Below are positions 14,975 to 27,626 of a stretch of 34,397 nt of DNA, piece by piece (position 1 is the stretch's first letter; each line of letters starts with the position of its first letter). The DNA is from Solidesulfovibrio aerotolerans (GTDB lineage Bacteria; Desulfobacterota; Desulfovibrionia; Desulfovibrionales; Desulfovibrionaceae): the NCBI RefSeq assembly GCF_009856865.1, contig NZ_WVUD01000040.1:1-34397 (forward strand), given 5' to 3'. The notes under the pieces are model-generated. The model made no database searches. It saw only the letters and a list, made by a program, of their open reading frames with translations, and was not told where the DNA came from. A program made the position numbers and the translations under genes.

Positions 14975-15856
14975 CTACGCCACAGGGCAGGCCGGGGCTT
15001 CGCGGCGCCAGCGGTAGGCTTCGATGGTGTTGCTCATGAGGGTGGCGATGGTCATGGGGCCGACGCCGCCGGGCACCGGGGTCATGGCCGATACCACGTC
15101 GGTGAGCGCCTCGTAGTCCACATCGCCGCACAGTTTGCCGTCGGCCAGGCGGTTCATGCCCACGTCCACGATGACCGCGCCGGGCTTGACCATGTCCCGG
15201 GTAATGAGCCGGGGTTTGCCGATGGCCGGCACGATGAAATCGGCTTCGCGGCACACGGCGGCCAGATCCGGGGTGCGCGAATGGCAGATGGTGACGGTGG
15301 CGTTGCCAAAGGGCGAGGCGGCGGCCAAGAGCATGGCCATGGGCTTGCCCACGATGTTGCTGCGTCCGACCACGACCGCCCGTTTGCCGGCCGGGGACAG
15401 GCCGTAATATTCCAGCAGCTTGATGACGCCGTAGGGGGTGCAGGGCTTTAAGCACGGCAGGCCGATGGAGAGGCGGCCGACGTTTTCCGGGTGGAAGCCG
15501 TCCACGTCTTTTTTGGGATCGACCAGGGCCAGACAGCGGCTGGCGTCCAGGCCCCGGGGCAGCGGCAGTTGGAGCAGGATGCCGTCGATATCGTCGCTGT
15601 GGGAGAGTTCGGTTAAAAGCTTTTCCAGGGCGCACTGGGTGATGCCGCCGTCAAGCCGCCAGATGCGCGAAACGATGCCCACTTCCTCGCAGGCTTTTTC
15701 CTTGTAGCGGACATAGACCTGGGAAGCGGGGTCTTCGCCGACGAGAATGACGGCCAGATGCGGGGCGCGCCCGTGCTGGCGCACCAAGGCGTCCACGTCA
15801 TTTTTCACGCGCTGGCGCAGATCGGCCGCGACTTTTTTGCCGTCAATAAGCAGCAT
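14975..15856 (-). CDS. folD: bifunctional methylenetetrahydrofolate dehydrogenase/cyclohydrolase
   Basis: A 293-residue FolD. It interconverts 5,10-methylene-, methenyl- and 10-formyl-tetrahydrofolate in one-carbon metabolism in the cytosol. Visible are [14 protein letters not shown] with the catalytic Lys, [52 protein letters not shown] (cofactor-binding loop) and VIDVGMNR, plus [17 protein letters not shown]-like sequence near the end. Length is normal for the family. ATG 15856 is preceded by AAGGAGA at about 7 bases; the frame continues upstream without a ribosome site. In acetogenic or Wood-Ljungdahl-linked sulfate reducers FolD joins the methyl branch; that link is inference. Confidence 0.95.
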   Translation of the reverse strand: MLLIDGKKVAADLRQRVKNDVDALVRQHGRAPHLAVILVGEDPASQVYVRYKEKACEEVGIVSRIWRLDGGITQCALEKLLTELSHSDDIDGILLQLPLPRGLDASRCLALVDPKKDVDGFHPENVGRLSIGLPCLKPCTPYGVIKLLEYYGLSPAGKRAVVVGRSNIVGKPMAMLLAAASPFGNATVTICHSRTPDLAAVCREADFIVPAIGKPRLITRDMVKPGAVIVDVGMNRLADGKLCGDVDYEALTDVVSAMTPVPGGVGPMTIATLMSNTIEAYRWRREAPACPVA

Positions 15857-16333
15857 GGCAGTATCTCCTTGGAAGGTCGGGAGCAGGGACGGACGCGGCG
15901 CGGCCACTGCCGGCGGCGTCACGGCGACACTCTTACCCGGCCGGGCGGGCGTCGTCTACTCCAGGGGAATGAGGAAGAGGGAGAGGGAAAGGAGTGCCTC
16001 CGGCGGCCGGGGGGATGATCCCCCCGGACCCCCCGACGGGAAAAGTTTTCAAGGGGTTTGGGGCGTTGGCTGGTCAACTGATCGGTTGAAGACCGGGACA
16101 GTCGGCGCTTGGGCTTGACGAAAATGGCGGCCGGGGATGCTCCTCGCATCCCGCAACGGGAGCCATGAAACAAGGATGCCCGCGCAATCCGTTGCCGGAC
16201 CGCCAGGGCACCCCACCGGCGAAGAACACGCACCCCGACCCCCTTTTCCCCCTTACAGGGAGGGTCCGGGAGGGGGTTACCCCCTCCCGGCCGCCGGAGG
16301 CATCTTCCTCTTTTCCTCTATTGCGCTTCTCTT
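15857..16333. repeat. gap with inverted repeat pair R6 and R7 between folD and eno
   Basis: This 477-base gap separates the folD start from the eno stop. R6 (about 15994-16055; hairpin CCGGGGGGAT-G-ATCCCCCCGG at 16007-16027) and R7 (about 16240-16305; hairpin CCGGGAGGGGG-TTA-CCCCCTCCCGG at 16266-16290) face each other. R7 lies just past the eno stop as expected, but R6 has no plus-strand gene before it. The ~185 bases between carry TTGGGCTTGACG, similar to TTGGGCTTGGCG inside the R4-R5 pair. The folD promoter probably lies in 15857-15990; I see no clear -10/-35. Confidence 0.7.
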
Positions 16334-18545
<2,212 letters not shown>

Positions 18546-18559
18546 GGAAGGCGCTCCTG

Positions 18560-19333
18560 TCAGCGCGCGGCCAACCACAACTGGCGCAACCCTTCGAGCA
18601 AAAGCTCCGGGCGCACGTCGCGGATGACCGGACAGATGGGGGCAAGTTTCTCGGCGAAACCGCCCGTGGCCAAGACATGGACCTCGCCGCCGAGATGGGC
18701 CTTTAATCGGGCGGTGACACCCGCGACCATGTCGGCAAAGCCGAAAACAAAGCCCTGGTTGATGCAGTCGGTGGTGGAACGGCCGATGGACAGCGCTCCG
18801 TCGCCCGGGTCCAGGGCCACATGGGGCAGCTTGGCCGTCTTGCTGACCAGCCCCGACAGCGAGGTCATCATCCCCGGGCAGATAAGCCCGCCGAGAAAGG
18901 CGTCGTCCTGCACGCAGTCGAAGTTGGTGGCGGTGCCGAAATCCACCACGATGACCGAGGTGGCCGACACGGCCCGGCGGCCGGCAAAGGCCGTGACCAG
19001 CCGGTCCGCTCCGACTTCGTGGGGCCGGCCGTAGCGGTTTTTCAGCGGTATGGGGATATCGGTGGGCACAAAACGCAGCCGCACGCCCAGATAGCGGGAC
19101 ACGGCCTGCTCGATGACGGGATTGAGCGGCGGCACCACGCTGGAGGCCACGGCCGCCTCAATGTCCGTGGTGCGGCAGCCGTGAAAGGGCAGGGCCGTGA
19201 CCAGGGCCAGCCCCAGGCTGTCCGGTGTGGCCGCGCGATCCGTGGGCAGGGCAAACGAGGCGAGCAGGCCGTGCCGCTCGGCCAGACCGAATTTGATATT
19301 CGTGTTGCCGATATCGATGAGAAGCGCTGGCAT
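18560..19333 (-). CDS. coaX: type III pantothenate kinase
   Basis: A 257-residue CoaX that phosphorylates pantothenate, the first step of coenzyme A synthesis. It shows the ASKHA-fold phosphate loop LLIDIGNTNIKFGL at the N-terminus, NRYGRPHEVGADRLVTAFAG with the G-x-D-R motif, VIVVDFGTATNFD (second phosphate motif with the catalytic Asp), GGLICPGMMTSL and LATGGFAEKLAP. Length is typical. ATG 19333 lies four bases after the esterase stop, with only a weak Shine-Dalgarno, so coupling to the esterase is likely. Confidence 0.94.
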   Translation of the reverse strand: MPALLIDIGNTNIKFGLAERHGLLASFALPTDRAATPDSLGLALVTALPFHGCRTTDIEAAVASSVVPPLNPVIEQAVSRYLGVRLRFVPTDIPIPLKNRYGRPHEVGADRLVTAFAGRRAVSATSVIVVDFGTATNFDCVQDDAFLGGLICPGMMTSLSGLVSKTAKLPHVALDPGDGALSIGRSTTDCINQGFVFGFADMVAGVTARLKAHLGGEVHVLATGGFAEKLAPICPVIRDVRPELLLEGLRQLWLAAR

Positions 19334-19337
19334 GGTG

Positions 19338-20052
19338 TCAGGGCGTGCTGGCCCGGGCGGTCCCCAGGCGGGTTACAAATGTTTCCACAGTAGGCAGGAT
19401 GCGGGTGACGATTGCGGCCACGCCTTGGGCCGTGGGGTGCAGGCCGTCGGGCAGGGTCATGCCCGGGACGCCGGTGACGCCGTCGAGAAACGACGGGTCG
19501 AGGGGCGCGTCGTATTTTTGGGCCAGACCGGTATAGACGGCCGCAAGTTCCTCGGCGTAGGCCCGGCCGTAGTTGCGCATGGCCCGGATGCCGCACAAAA
19601 GAACCGGGATGCCGGCCTTTTGGAGTCGCCCCATGATGGCGTCGAGGTTGGCCTGGATGCTGCTCGGGTCCATGCCGCGCAGCATGTCGTTGGCCCCCAG
19701 TTCCAGGATGACGCCGTCCGGGGCGGTGGCCAGCACGCCATCCAGCCGGGCCAGCCCGCCGGCGGTGGTGTCGCCGGAGATGCCGAAATTGCGTATTTCC
19801 ACGGCTTGGCCTTTGGCGGCCAGGGCGCGGGCCAACTGGGCCGGGAAGGCGTCGCCGGCCGGCAGGCCATAGCCGGCCGTCAGGCTGTCGCCCAGGGCCG
19901 CCAGTCGCAGGGCCAGGGCCGATTGCGGCATAAAAAGAACTCCCGTCATGAGCACAGCGGCCAGGACCAGCCGGCAGAGATTGGGGCTGGTTTGTCTTTT
20001 CCGGCCAAGTTGGTATCCTGGCCGGGATGGGTCGGCGCACGAGGTGCGCGGG

Positions 20053-20075
<23 letters not shown>
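19338..20075 (-). CDS. TesA-like GDSL arylesterase/lysophospholipase, exported
   Basis: A SGNH-hydrolase with AALGDSLTAGYGL (block I Ser), NFGISGDTTAGGLARL (block II Gly), LELGANDMLRGMD (block III Asn) and DGLHPTAQGVAAI (block V Asp-x-x-His). The family includes TesA, a periplasmic acyl-ester and thioester hydrolase. A signal sequence RKRQTSPNLCRLVLAAVLMTG ending in SALA precedes the domain. To include its basic n-region the start must be ATG 20075 (245 residues, unusually long n-region, no ribosome site) rather than ATG 19949; the start is therefore uncertain. It is divergent from a YbbA-like ABC ATPase, the same arrangement as tesA-ybbA in E. coli. Confidence 0.82.
19992..20019 (+). promoter_or_regulatory. 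candidate promoter for the YbbA-like ABC gene
   Basis: TTGTCT (19992-19997), a 16-base spacer and TATCCT (20014-20019), each four of six to the consensus, about 35 bases before ATG 20053. It lies inside the predicted 5' part of the divergent esterase gene. Confidence 0.35.
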
Positions 20076-20741
<666 letters not shown>

Positions 20742-20745
<4 letters not shown>

Positions 20746-21269
20746 CGCGGCTTTTTTTCGCGCCGCGCGGGCGTCGTCCCCTGGAGCGGCTGGTGCGGGG
20801 GGCGCTTGTGGTCGGCGTGTTCGCCTTGGCCATCGCAGCCTATCAGCAAAATTTCCAGTCTGTTATCACCCGTATAGAGGCCCGGGGAACCGTGGCCGAC
20901 CCTGGCGGCGTTTTGACCGAGGCCGACCGGCAGTGGCTGCTGGCGCAGGCGGGGTATCTGCGCGCCCGGTTCGGGCTGGATCTGGCCGTGCGTCTGGGCG
21001 GCGATGCCAGGACTGCCGCCGGGCCTGATCCTGACGATGCGAAAAAAGTGTTTGTGTATTGTGACCCTGGCTGCCAGGCCAGCCGGGTGGCCGTGCCGCC
21101 GCTGGTCGCTGCGGGCCTGCCGCCGGGCTTTGCCGCCGATCTTGGCCGGGAGCATCTGGACGCTGCCTGCCGGCAGGGGCGAACGCGGGAAGGCCTGCTG
21201 GCCACTGTTGGACTGCTTATTGACGCCCTGGCCCACGCGGCCGACCGGGCCAAAGGAGAGGATACGTGA
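20742..21269 (+). CDS. membrane-anchored TPM-domain-like protein
   Basis: A 175-residue protein. A basic start is followed by one hydrophobic segment (about residues 18-34, LVRGALVVGVFALAIAAYQ), so it is anchored with the rest outside the cytoplasm. Residues 45-90 read TVADPGGVLTEADRQWLLAQAGYLRARFGLDLAVRLGGD-like, resembling the start of TPM (TLP18.3/Psb32/MOLO-1) domains. Two Cys, in VYCDPGCQAS, may form a disulfide. The C-terminal half is less TPM-like, so this is a divergent or partial domain. It overlaps the ABC gene by four bases and rnhA by four, making a coupled trio. The role is unknown. Confidence 0.7.
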
Positions 21270-21757
21270 CCGAGGAAACGACGACGCCGCCGCGAAAGAC
21301 TGTGATGATCCACACCGACGGGGCCTGCCTGGGCAATCCCGGCCCCGGTGGCTACGGCGCGGTGCTCGACTGCGACGGCGAACGCCGGGAGATTTCCGGC
21401 GGACGAAAGCTCACCACCAACAACCGCATGGAACTGCTGGCCTGCATCGAGGCCCTGGAACTGCTGACCGACCCGTGCGACGTGTCGCTGGTGACGGATT
21501 CACGCTATGTCCACGACGCCATCGAAAAGCGCTGGCTGGCCTCGTGGATCAAGAAGGGCTGGGTCAATTCCGAGCGCAAGCCCGTTAAAAACCAGGATCT
21601 CTGGCGGCGCATGATTCCGCTGCTCTCCCGCCACAAAATCAAGTTCAACTGGGTGCGCGGCCACACCGGCCACCCGGAAAACGAACGCTGCGACGTGCTT
21701 GCCCGCAACGCGGCCAATACGCGGGGATTGCCGGTGGACGAAGGGTATCCGGGATAG
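21266..21757 (+). CDS. rnhA: ribonuclease HI
   Basis: A 163-residue RNase HI that cuts the RNA strand of RNA-DNA hybrids. Catalytic residues appear in order: D in MIHTDGACLGNPGPGGYG, E in NNRMELLACIEAL, D in LVTDSRYV and D in NERCDVLARNAA. KRWLASWIKKGWVNSERKPVKN is the basic handle-like region and FNWVRGHTGHPENE holds the His loop. GTG 21266 follows AAAGGAGAGG and overlaps the previous stop. The chain is a complete, standard-length enzyme. Confidence 0.96.
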   Translation: MTEETTTPPRKTVMIHTDGACLGNPGPGGYGAVLDCDGERREISGGRKLTTNNRMELLACIEALELLTDPCDVSLVTDSRYVHDAIEKRWLASWIKKGWVNSERKPVKNQDLWRRMIPLLSRHKIKFNWVRGHTGHPENERCDVLARNAANTRGLPVDEGYPG

Positions 21758-21768
21758 GAAGAGAAGAC

Positions 21769-21803
21769 CTGGGGGAAACGCTTTTAAAAAGCGTTTCCCC
21801 CAG
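21769..21803 (+). terminator. perfect 35-base hairpin after rnhA
   Basis: Arms CTGGGGGAAACGCTTTT and its exact complement meet at a single A. Twelve bases past the rnhA stop. No T-tract follows on the plus strand, but the arm itself supplies A/T bases. The following ACCCCCTTC resembles the tail of the R-type repeats, so it may serve both as terminator and as a repeat-family relative. Confidence 0.65.
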
Positions 21804-21931
21804 ACCCCCTTCGAAATGACGGGGGGAATGGACGGGCTGGCGGGGGATGCCGGTTACAAGCGGTCGCGGCGTCGCAATGTCCCCGGCTGTGTGATCGCGG
21901 TGGGACAGCCGACCCACCCCTTTGCAGCAGA

Positions 21932-22588
21932 TTACGCCTTGGGGTAGCCCACACACTGGGCCATGATCACCCGCTGGTTGGCCGGCAACCCCATGGCCTT
22001 GGACAGGGCCGGGATGTCGATGCTGGCCCGCACCACCGTGCCAAGACCCATGACGGCGCAATAGAGATAGACGTTCTGGCTGATATACCCGGTGTCGGCC
22101 CAGGCCAGATTGGACTTTTCTTCCTCGGTCTTGCCCGCGACCTTGCCCATATCCGCCACATAGACCAGATCAAGGGGAGCGGTGGGGACGTAGCTCTGGG
22201 TGCCTGTCAGCGCCCGGATGTCCGCGTCACCCTTGGGCACAAGGGCGTGCTCTTTGGCGTCGTAGACGAAAAAACCGTCCTTTTTGGCCACCCAGACGTC
22301 GATTTCCTGTTTATTGACCGCGCTTGGCGCGGTGCGCTTGCCGGTTTCCTTGCGGTTGATGCCGCAGGCGGCCCAGAGCAGTCCCGAAAGCACCTCTCCC
22401 GGCACGTCCTTTTCCGCGTAGCTGCGTATCGATTGCCTGGCCCGAAGGGCTTCTTCCAGGGTCTTGCCGCCCGGCAGGGACGGCGGCGGCAGGATTTCGC
22501 TTTTCTGCGCGAAGGCCGCTTTATTGCCGACGAGTCCCAGGCCGACGCACAGCGCCCCGGCCGAACGTATAAAGGTTCTTCTGTCCAC
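21932..22588 (-). CDS. Tat-exported nitroreductase-family protein (SagB-like)
   Basis: A 218-residue protein with a twin-arginine signal MDRRTFIRSAGALCVGLGLVG and AFA cleavage near residue 27. The mature part is an FMN nitroreductase fold: RARQSIRSYAEKDV (residues 49-61) matches the RxSxRxY FMN motif, LLWAACGINRKETGKRTAPSAVNKQEIDV covers the active-site loop, and YISQNVYLYCAVMGLGTVVRA covers the dimer helix. Export of such a flavoprotein to the periplasm by Tat as a folded, cofactor-loaded enzyme is unusual but seen in anaerobes. GTG 22588 has AAGGAG about 7 bases upstream. Substrate unknown. Confidence 0.88.
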   Translation of the reverse strand: MDRRTFIRSAGALCVGLGLVGNKAAFAQKSEILPPPSLPGGKTLEEALRARQSIRSYAEKDVPGEVLSGLLWAACGINRKETGKRTAPSAVNKQEIDVWVAKKDGFFVYDAKEHALVPKGDADIRALTGTQSYVPTAPLDLVYVADMGKVAGKTEEEKSNLAWADTGYISQNVYLYCAVMGLGTVVRASIDIPALSKAMGLPANQRVIMAQCVGYPKA

Positions 22589-22763
22589 AGGGTACTCCTT
22601 GTAAGGCCTGGCCGGCCTCTTCCGAGGCAGGGTAGAAGTCCTGCGGGAGGAAGTCCAGCCGCGCAGGAGGGGAGCGCCGTCCGGGCCATTTGGATTGCAA
22701 CGCGGCCATGTTTGGCAATCCCTGTGGGACACCGGGGGCATTGCAGTGAATGGCGTCCGCTCT

Positions 22764-25700
22764 CTAGCCACCCATGGTCACGTTGTGGCCCAGCAGCCGT
22801 TCTTCCATATTAAACGATTCAGCCGCCGGATAGCGGCTGGCCAGTTCTTGCAGGTCGTTTAAATAGCGGTGGGCATGGCTGAGATAAAAAGACAGGGCCG
22901 GGGCGAATTTGCGTCCCACCAGTCCCTCGATAAACAACCGGCTGATTTCCCGTTCCCGCAAAAGCACGTACTGCGACAACAAAAACATCCGTCGCTCTTC
23001 CTGGGACATGGTGCGGATGGCCCGGGCCAACACCGTGCGCGCCCGGGGCTGGTACATCCAGAAATAGAGAAAATCCAAGGCATTGACGATGACGATTTTG
23101 TCCAGGTCGCCCTTTTGGGTGCCGATGGAGGCTATAAACGTTTTGGGCGTTTCCAGGAGTTTGGCCACGTCCTCGTTGGGGTAGAGTAATTCCAAGAGGG
23201 CATAGGTGTCATAGAGTTGCTTGAATTTTTCGCGGTAATCCCGCAGCCGCATGCGCACATACTTGGCCCGGTCGGCCAACCCTTCAATGACGGCGGCCAC
23301 GCAGTCTGAGGCGAACTTGGAAACAATGGCGGCAAACGGTTCCAGGGTCGGCCCCGGATCGGGCACCCCGCCAAGGGCCAGGAGCCAGCTCAGCCCTTGG
23401 TTCAGGCCAAAGGCCAGGGGAATGGACAGGACCGAGCGGAACAGGTTGCCAACGGCGGCCGATTTGGGCAGCCCGCGCACCAGATTGTGGCTGGCCAGAT
23501 ACAGGCCGTTGGCCACGGCCATGCAGGCGAAAAGGACCAGGGGCCGGCTGGAGGTGGTGATGCCGAACTGTTGGGCCAGCACAAGCTGGCGCACCACGAT
23601 GTCTAAAAGCGGCACGGAAAATCCGGTGTAGAGCAGCGAATCGGCCAGCCGGTCAAAGCTGACGTAGGCCTTCCAGGTGAGCAGCGGCGAGCGGCGCAGA
23701 CCGCCGCAGCCGAGCACGGCCTGGATGACGTTGCGCACCCCGGTGATGCCAAACCAGATAAACGGCCCCAGCCAGGCCAGCACCCACCAGGAATTGATGC
23801 TGGCAAAGGAGGCGGCGGCCACGGCAAAGCCCAAGCCGATTTTCAGCGCGTTTTTTAGCGTTGTGCTCAAATGCCGCCCGGACAGGCGCAAGGGCCGACG
23901 CTGCGCCTCGGCCCGGCCCAGGAACCGCTGGCTGGCCTTTTGCTGGATGCCGCCCAGGGTGTGGATATTGGCGGTGGCCGGCGTGGCCTTGAAAAAGCGC
24001 TGGGCGATCCAGTCAAAGCGGGTGCGGTAGCCGGCCAGACGCAAGCCGGGCAGGCCGCGCAGGAAGCGATAGCAGCGGGCTGTGGCGGCGCTTGGAAAAT
24101 CATCGGGCAGGGCGCTTAACCGGGGGGTGGCGGCAACGCCCACCGGGATGGCCCGGCGCAGGCTGGAGTCGGGCTGTTTTCCCCGCCGGGCCAGCCGTTT
24201 GCGCGCCCGGGGCGGCAGGGTGTCGGCCACCACCAGCCCCATGCCGTGGCAGCGGGTGGACTGGCCGGTGGAGTCCGTGCCGATGCGGGCGGTGATCGGG
24301 CTTTGCCGGTAGGCCCCGGCCAGGGCGGCCACCTCCTGGCGCAGCTCGCGCAGTTGCCCGGCCAGGGCCGCGTTGCCGGCGGCTTCGACGCTGTCGGCGG
24401 TGCGGGTGAGCAGGCGCTTGAGCGCCACCACATTGCCGGCGTTTAAGATGGAAACCAGTTCCAGCGCCTCGCCGCCGTCGCTGCCCCCGGTCTCGAACAC
24501 ACGCAGGTTAAAGGCGTCGCAGTCGGTGATGCGCCCCCGGCAGGCAAAAAGCGTCAGCAAGACATCGGGCAGAGGCATCTCGGCCGTGCACAGGGCCAGA
24601 CTGTTGTTGTAATGCAGCTCGGCAATGCGGCCCGTCAGTTCGCCCGGGGTGATGGTCAGGCGTTCGGGCGGCGTTTCGCCCGGGGCGGTTGCTTCCGGGG
24701 CCAGGATGTCGGGATTGGCGGCCGGGGAAAGATAGGCGTCGAGCAGGGCTTCCACATCGAGGCTGTCGCGTTCGGCCAGATAGGCGCAGGCCTTGCCCGG
24801 TGCGGTCTGGTCCAGGGTTTGGGCGGCCTGGGCGTTTAAAAGCGGCAGCAGGCAGTCGTGGATGTAGCGGGCCAGATGCAGGACACTGGCCTGGCCCGAG
24901 CCGACAAAGGCCAGAAATTCTTCGTGGTCCAAAGGCTCCAAGGCCAGGTTGAACTGTTCCCGGATGGTGTGGCGGTGGCGGGCGTTAAAAGCTTCCAGCA
25001 GGGCCAGGACATAGCGTTGCTGGCGAAGGGTGAGCTCAAAGCCTTCCCGCATGAAGTCGCGCACGCCGGGTTTTTTCAGGAAAGCGGTAAAATCCTCGGG
25101 CCGGGCAAAGCCGCGCGGCGTCCAGACGATCTTCAGGTGCCCCTCGCCGTGGCGGGCCAGGCATTCGATGCCCAGATCCACGCTCATGTCCATGATGGCG
25201 GCCGCTTCCAGGAGTTCGGCAGCGGTTTCCGGGCGCACGAAGTGGTAGTGGATGACGGTCAGCCGGCGGATGCCCTTGATCCAGGCGTCCATGATGAGAT
25301 GGGTGGGCGATTTGCGGCCCTTGGTGTTGGCGTCGTGGACGTGGTCGTCAAAGGCGAGCTGGTTCCATGCCTCGGGCATTTCCAGGAGATGGTATTCGGC
25401 CAGGAGCCGGCGCACCACCCGGGGACGTCCGGAGACGGCGCTGCGGAAATCATGGGCCAGTTCCAGTTGGCGGCGGGGGGTGTCCCGGGAGCGCACCAGT
25501 TCCTTCATGGTTTGCAGCAGCACCCGGGCGGTGTTTTTTTCCAGGCCCGATTCCGCCGCAGCCATGACTTCGTCGCGCAGCGACCGCAGGGCCGCCAGCC
25601 GGTCGCCGGCCATGCCGGCTTCCAGCGATCCCAGCAGATGGATGACGGCGTAGGCGATGCGTAGTCCCTTGGGGGCCGCCATTTCCTTGATGCCGTGGGG

Positions 25701-25907
25701 ATGGAGATAGGGGGCGAGCAGCCGCTTGAAACCCGAGGAACGCTGCCGGGCCAGGACGTCGTTGACGATGCGCAGCAGCTCGTAATCGCCGGCGTCGAAA
25801 CACAGGCGTGACAGGAAGGTGCGCGGGACGCCATCGAGGGCATGGGAGCCGGCGTTGGTGTCGGGCAGCGGTGGCATGGCCGGGTCGGAAGTAGGTATTT
25901 GGCTCAT
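22764..25907 (-). CDS. 1047-residue membrane protein with a PHP-like domain
   Basis: Very large protein. Residues 1-180 are helical and soluble. Residues about 186-265 look like a divergent PHP metallo-hydrolase: DDHVHDANTKG at 187-197 with HVH, SPTHLIMDAWIKGIRRLTV, then VIHYH at 218-222 in place of TDH, then DLGIECL at 245-251 with a Glu. Later His-rich segments (HRHTI near 311) may complete it. From about 685 to 830 there are hydrophobic spans (LGFAVAAASFASI, WVLAWLGPFIWFGITGV, LLDIVVRQLVLAQ, LVLFACMAVANGLYLA, SVLSIPLAFGL), followed by 200 helical C-terminal residues. I do not recognise the overall family. ATG 25907 lies in an AT-rich region with a weak ribosome site. Confidence 0.85.
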   Translation of the reverse strand: MSQIPTSDPAMPPLPDTNAGSHALDGVPRTFLSRLCFDAGDYELLRIVNDVLARQRSSGFKRLLAPYLHPHGIKEMAAPKGLRIAYAVIHLLGSLEAGMAGDRLAALRSLRDEVMAAAESGLEKNTARVLLQTMKELVRSRDTPRRQLELAHDFRSAVSGRPRVVRRLLAEYHLLEMPEAWNQLAFDDHVHDANTKGRKSPTHLIMDAWIKGIRRLTVIHYHFVRPETAAELLEAAAIMDMSVDLGIECLARHGEGHLKIVWTPRGFARPEDFTAFLKKPGVRDFMREGFELTLRQQRYVLALLEAFNARHRHTIREQFNLALEPLDHEEFLAFVGSGQASVLHLARYIHDCLLPLLNAQAAQTLDQTAPGKACAYLAERDSLDVEALLDAYLSPAANPDILAPEATAPGETPPERLTITPGELTGRIAELHYNNSLALCTAEMPLPDVLLTLFACRGRITDCDAFNLRVFETGGSDGGEALELVSILNAGNVVALKRLLTRTADSVEAAGNAALAGQLRELRQEVAALAGAYRQSPITARIGTDSTGQSTRCHGMGLVVADTLPPRARKRLARRGKQPDSSLRRAIPVGVAATPRLSALPDDFPSAATARCYRFLRGLPGLRLAGYRTRFDWIAQRFFKATPATANIHTLGGIQQKASQRFLGRAEAQRRPLRLSGRHLSTTLKNALKIGLGFAVAAASFASINSWWVLAWLGPFIWFGITGVRNVIQAVLGCGGLRRSPLLTWKAYVSFDRLADSLLYTGFSVPLLDIVVRQLVLAQQFGITTSSRPLVLFACMAVANGLYLASHNLVRGLPKSAAVGNLFRSVLSIPLAFGLNQGLSWLLALGGVPDPGPTLEPFAAIVSKFASDCVAAVIEGLADRAKYVRMRLRDYREKFKQLYDTYALLELLYPNEDVAKLLETPKTFIASIGTQKGDLDKIVIVNALDFLYFWMYQPRARTVLARAIRTMSQEERRMFLLSQYVLLREREISRLFIEGLVGRKFAPALSFYLSHAHRYLNDLQELASRYPAAESFNMEERLLGHNVTMGG

Positions 25908-25925
25908 AATATTATCTTATTTTAA

Positions 25926-25961
25926 GCTAGTAACACTAGCTGGCAGGCCCTGTTCCGTCAA
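25926..25961 (-). promoter_or_regulatory. candidate promoter with overlapping palindromic operator for the 1047-residue gene
   Basis: On the minus strand TTGACG (25956-25961), 17 bases, TAGTGT (25933-25938). The -10 lies in the perfect palindrome GCTAGT-AAC-ACTAGC (25926-25940), a likely repressor site. About 25 bases of AT-rich leader precede the ATG. Confidence 0.45.
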
Positions 25962-26102
25962 GCGCTTCCCGGAAAAGGCCGGGGAAGACGCAACATGGGT
26001 CGTCCTTTCCAAACATATTTGAAAAGTTTGCTTTGGGAGCCGTGTTTGGTCATACTCCTCCCCATGGCGGGGATTTGGGCCGCCAGCAATTCGGGAGGCG
26101 TA

Positions 26103-27603
<1,501 letters not shown>

Positions 27604-27626
27604 CCGCAAATGCACAAGGAAAAAGC

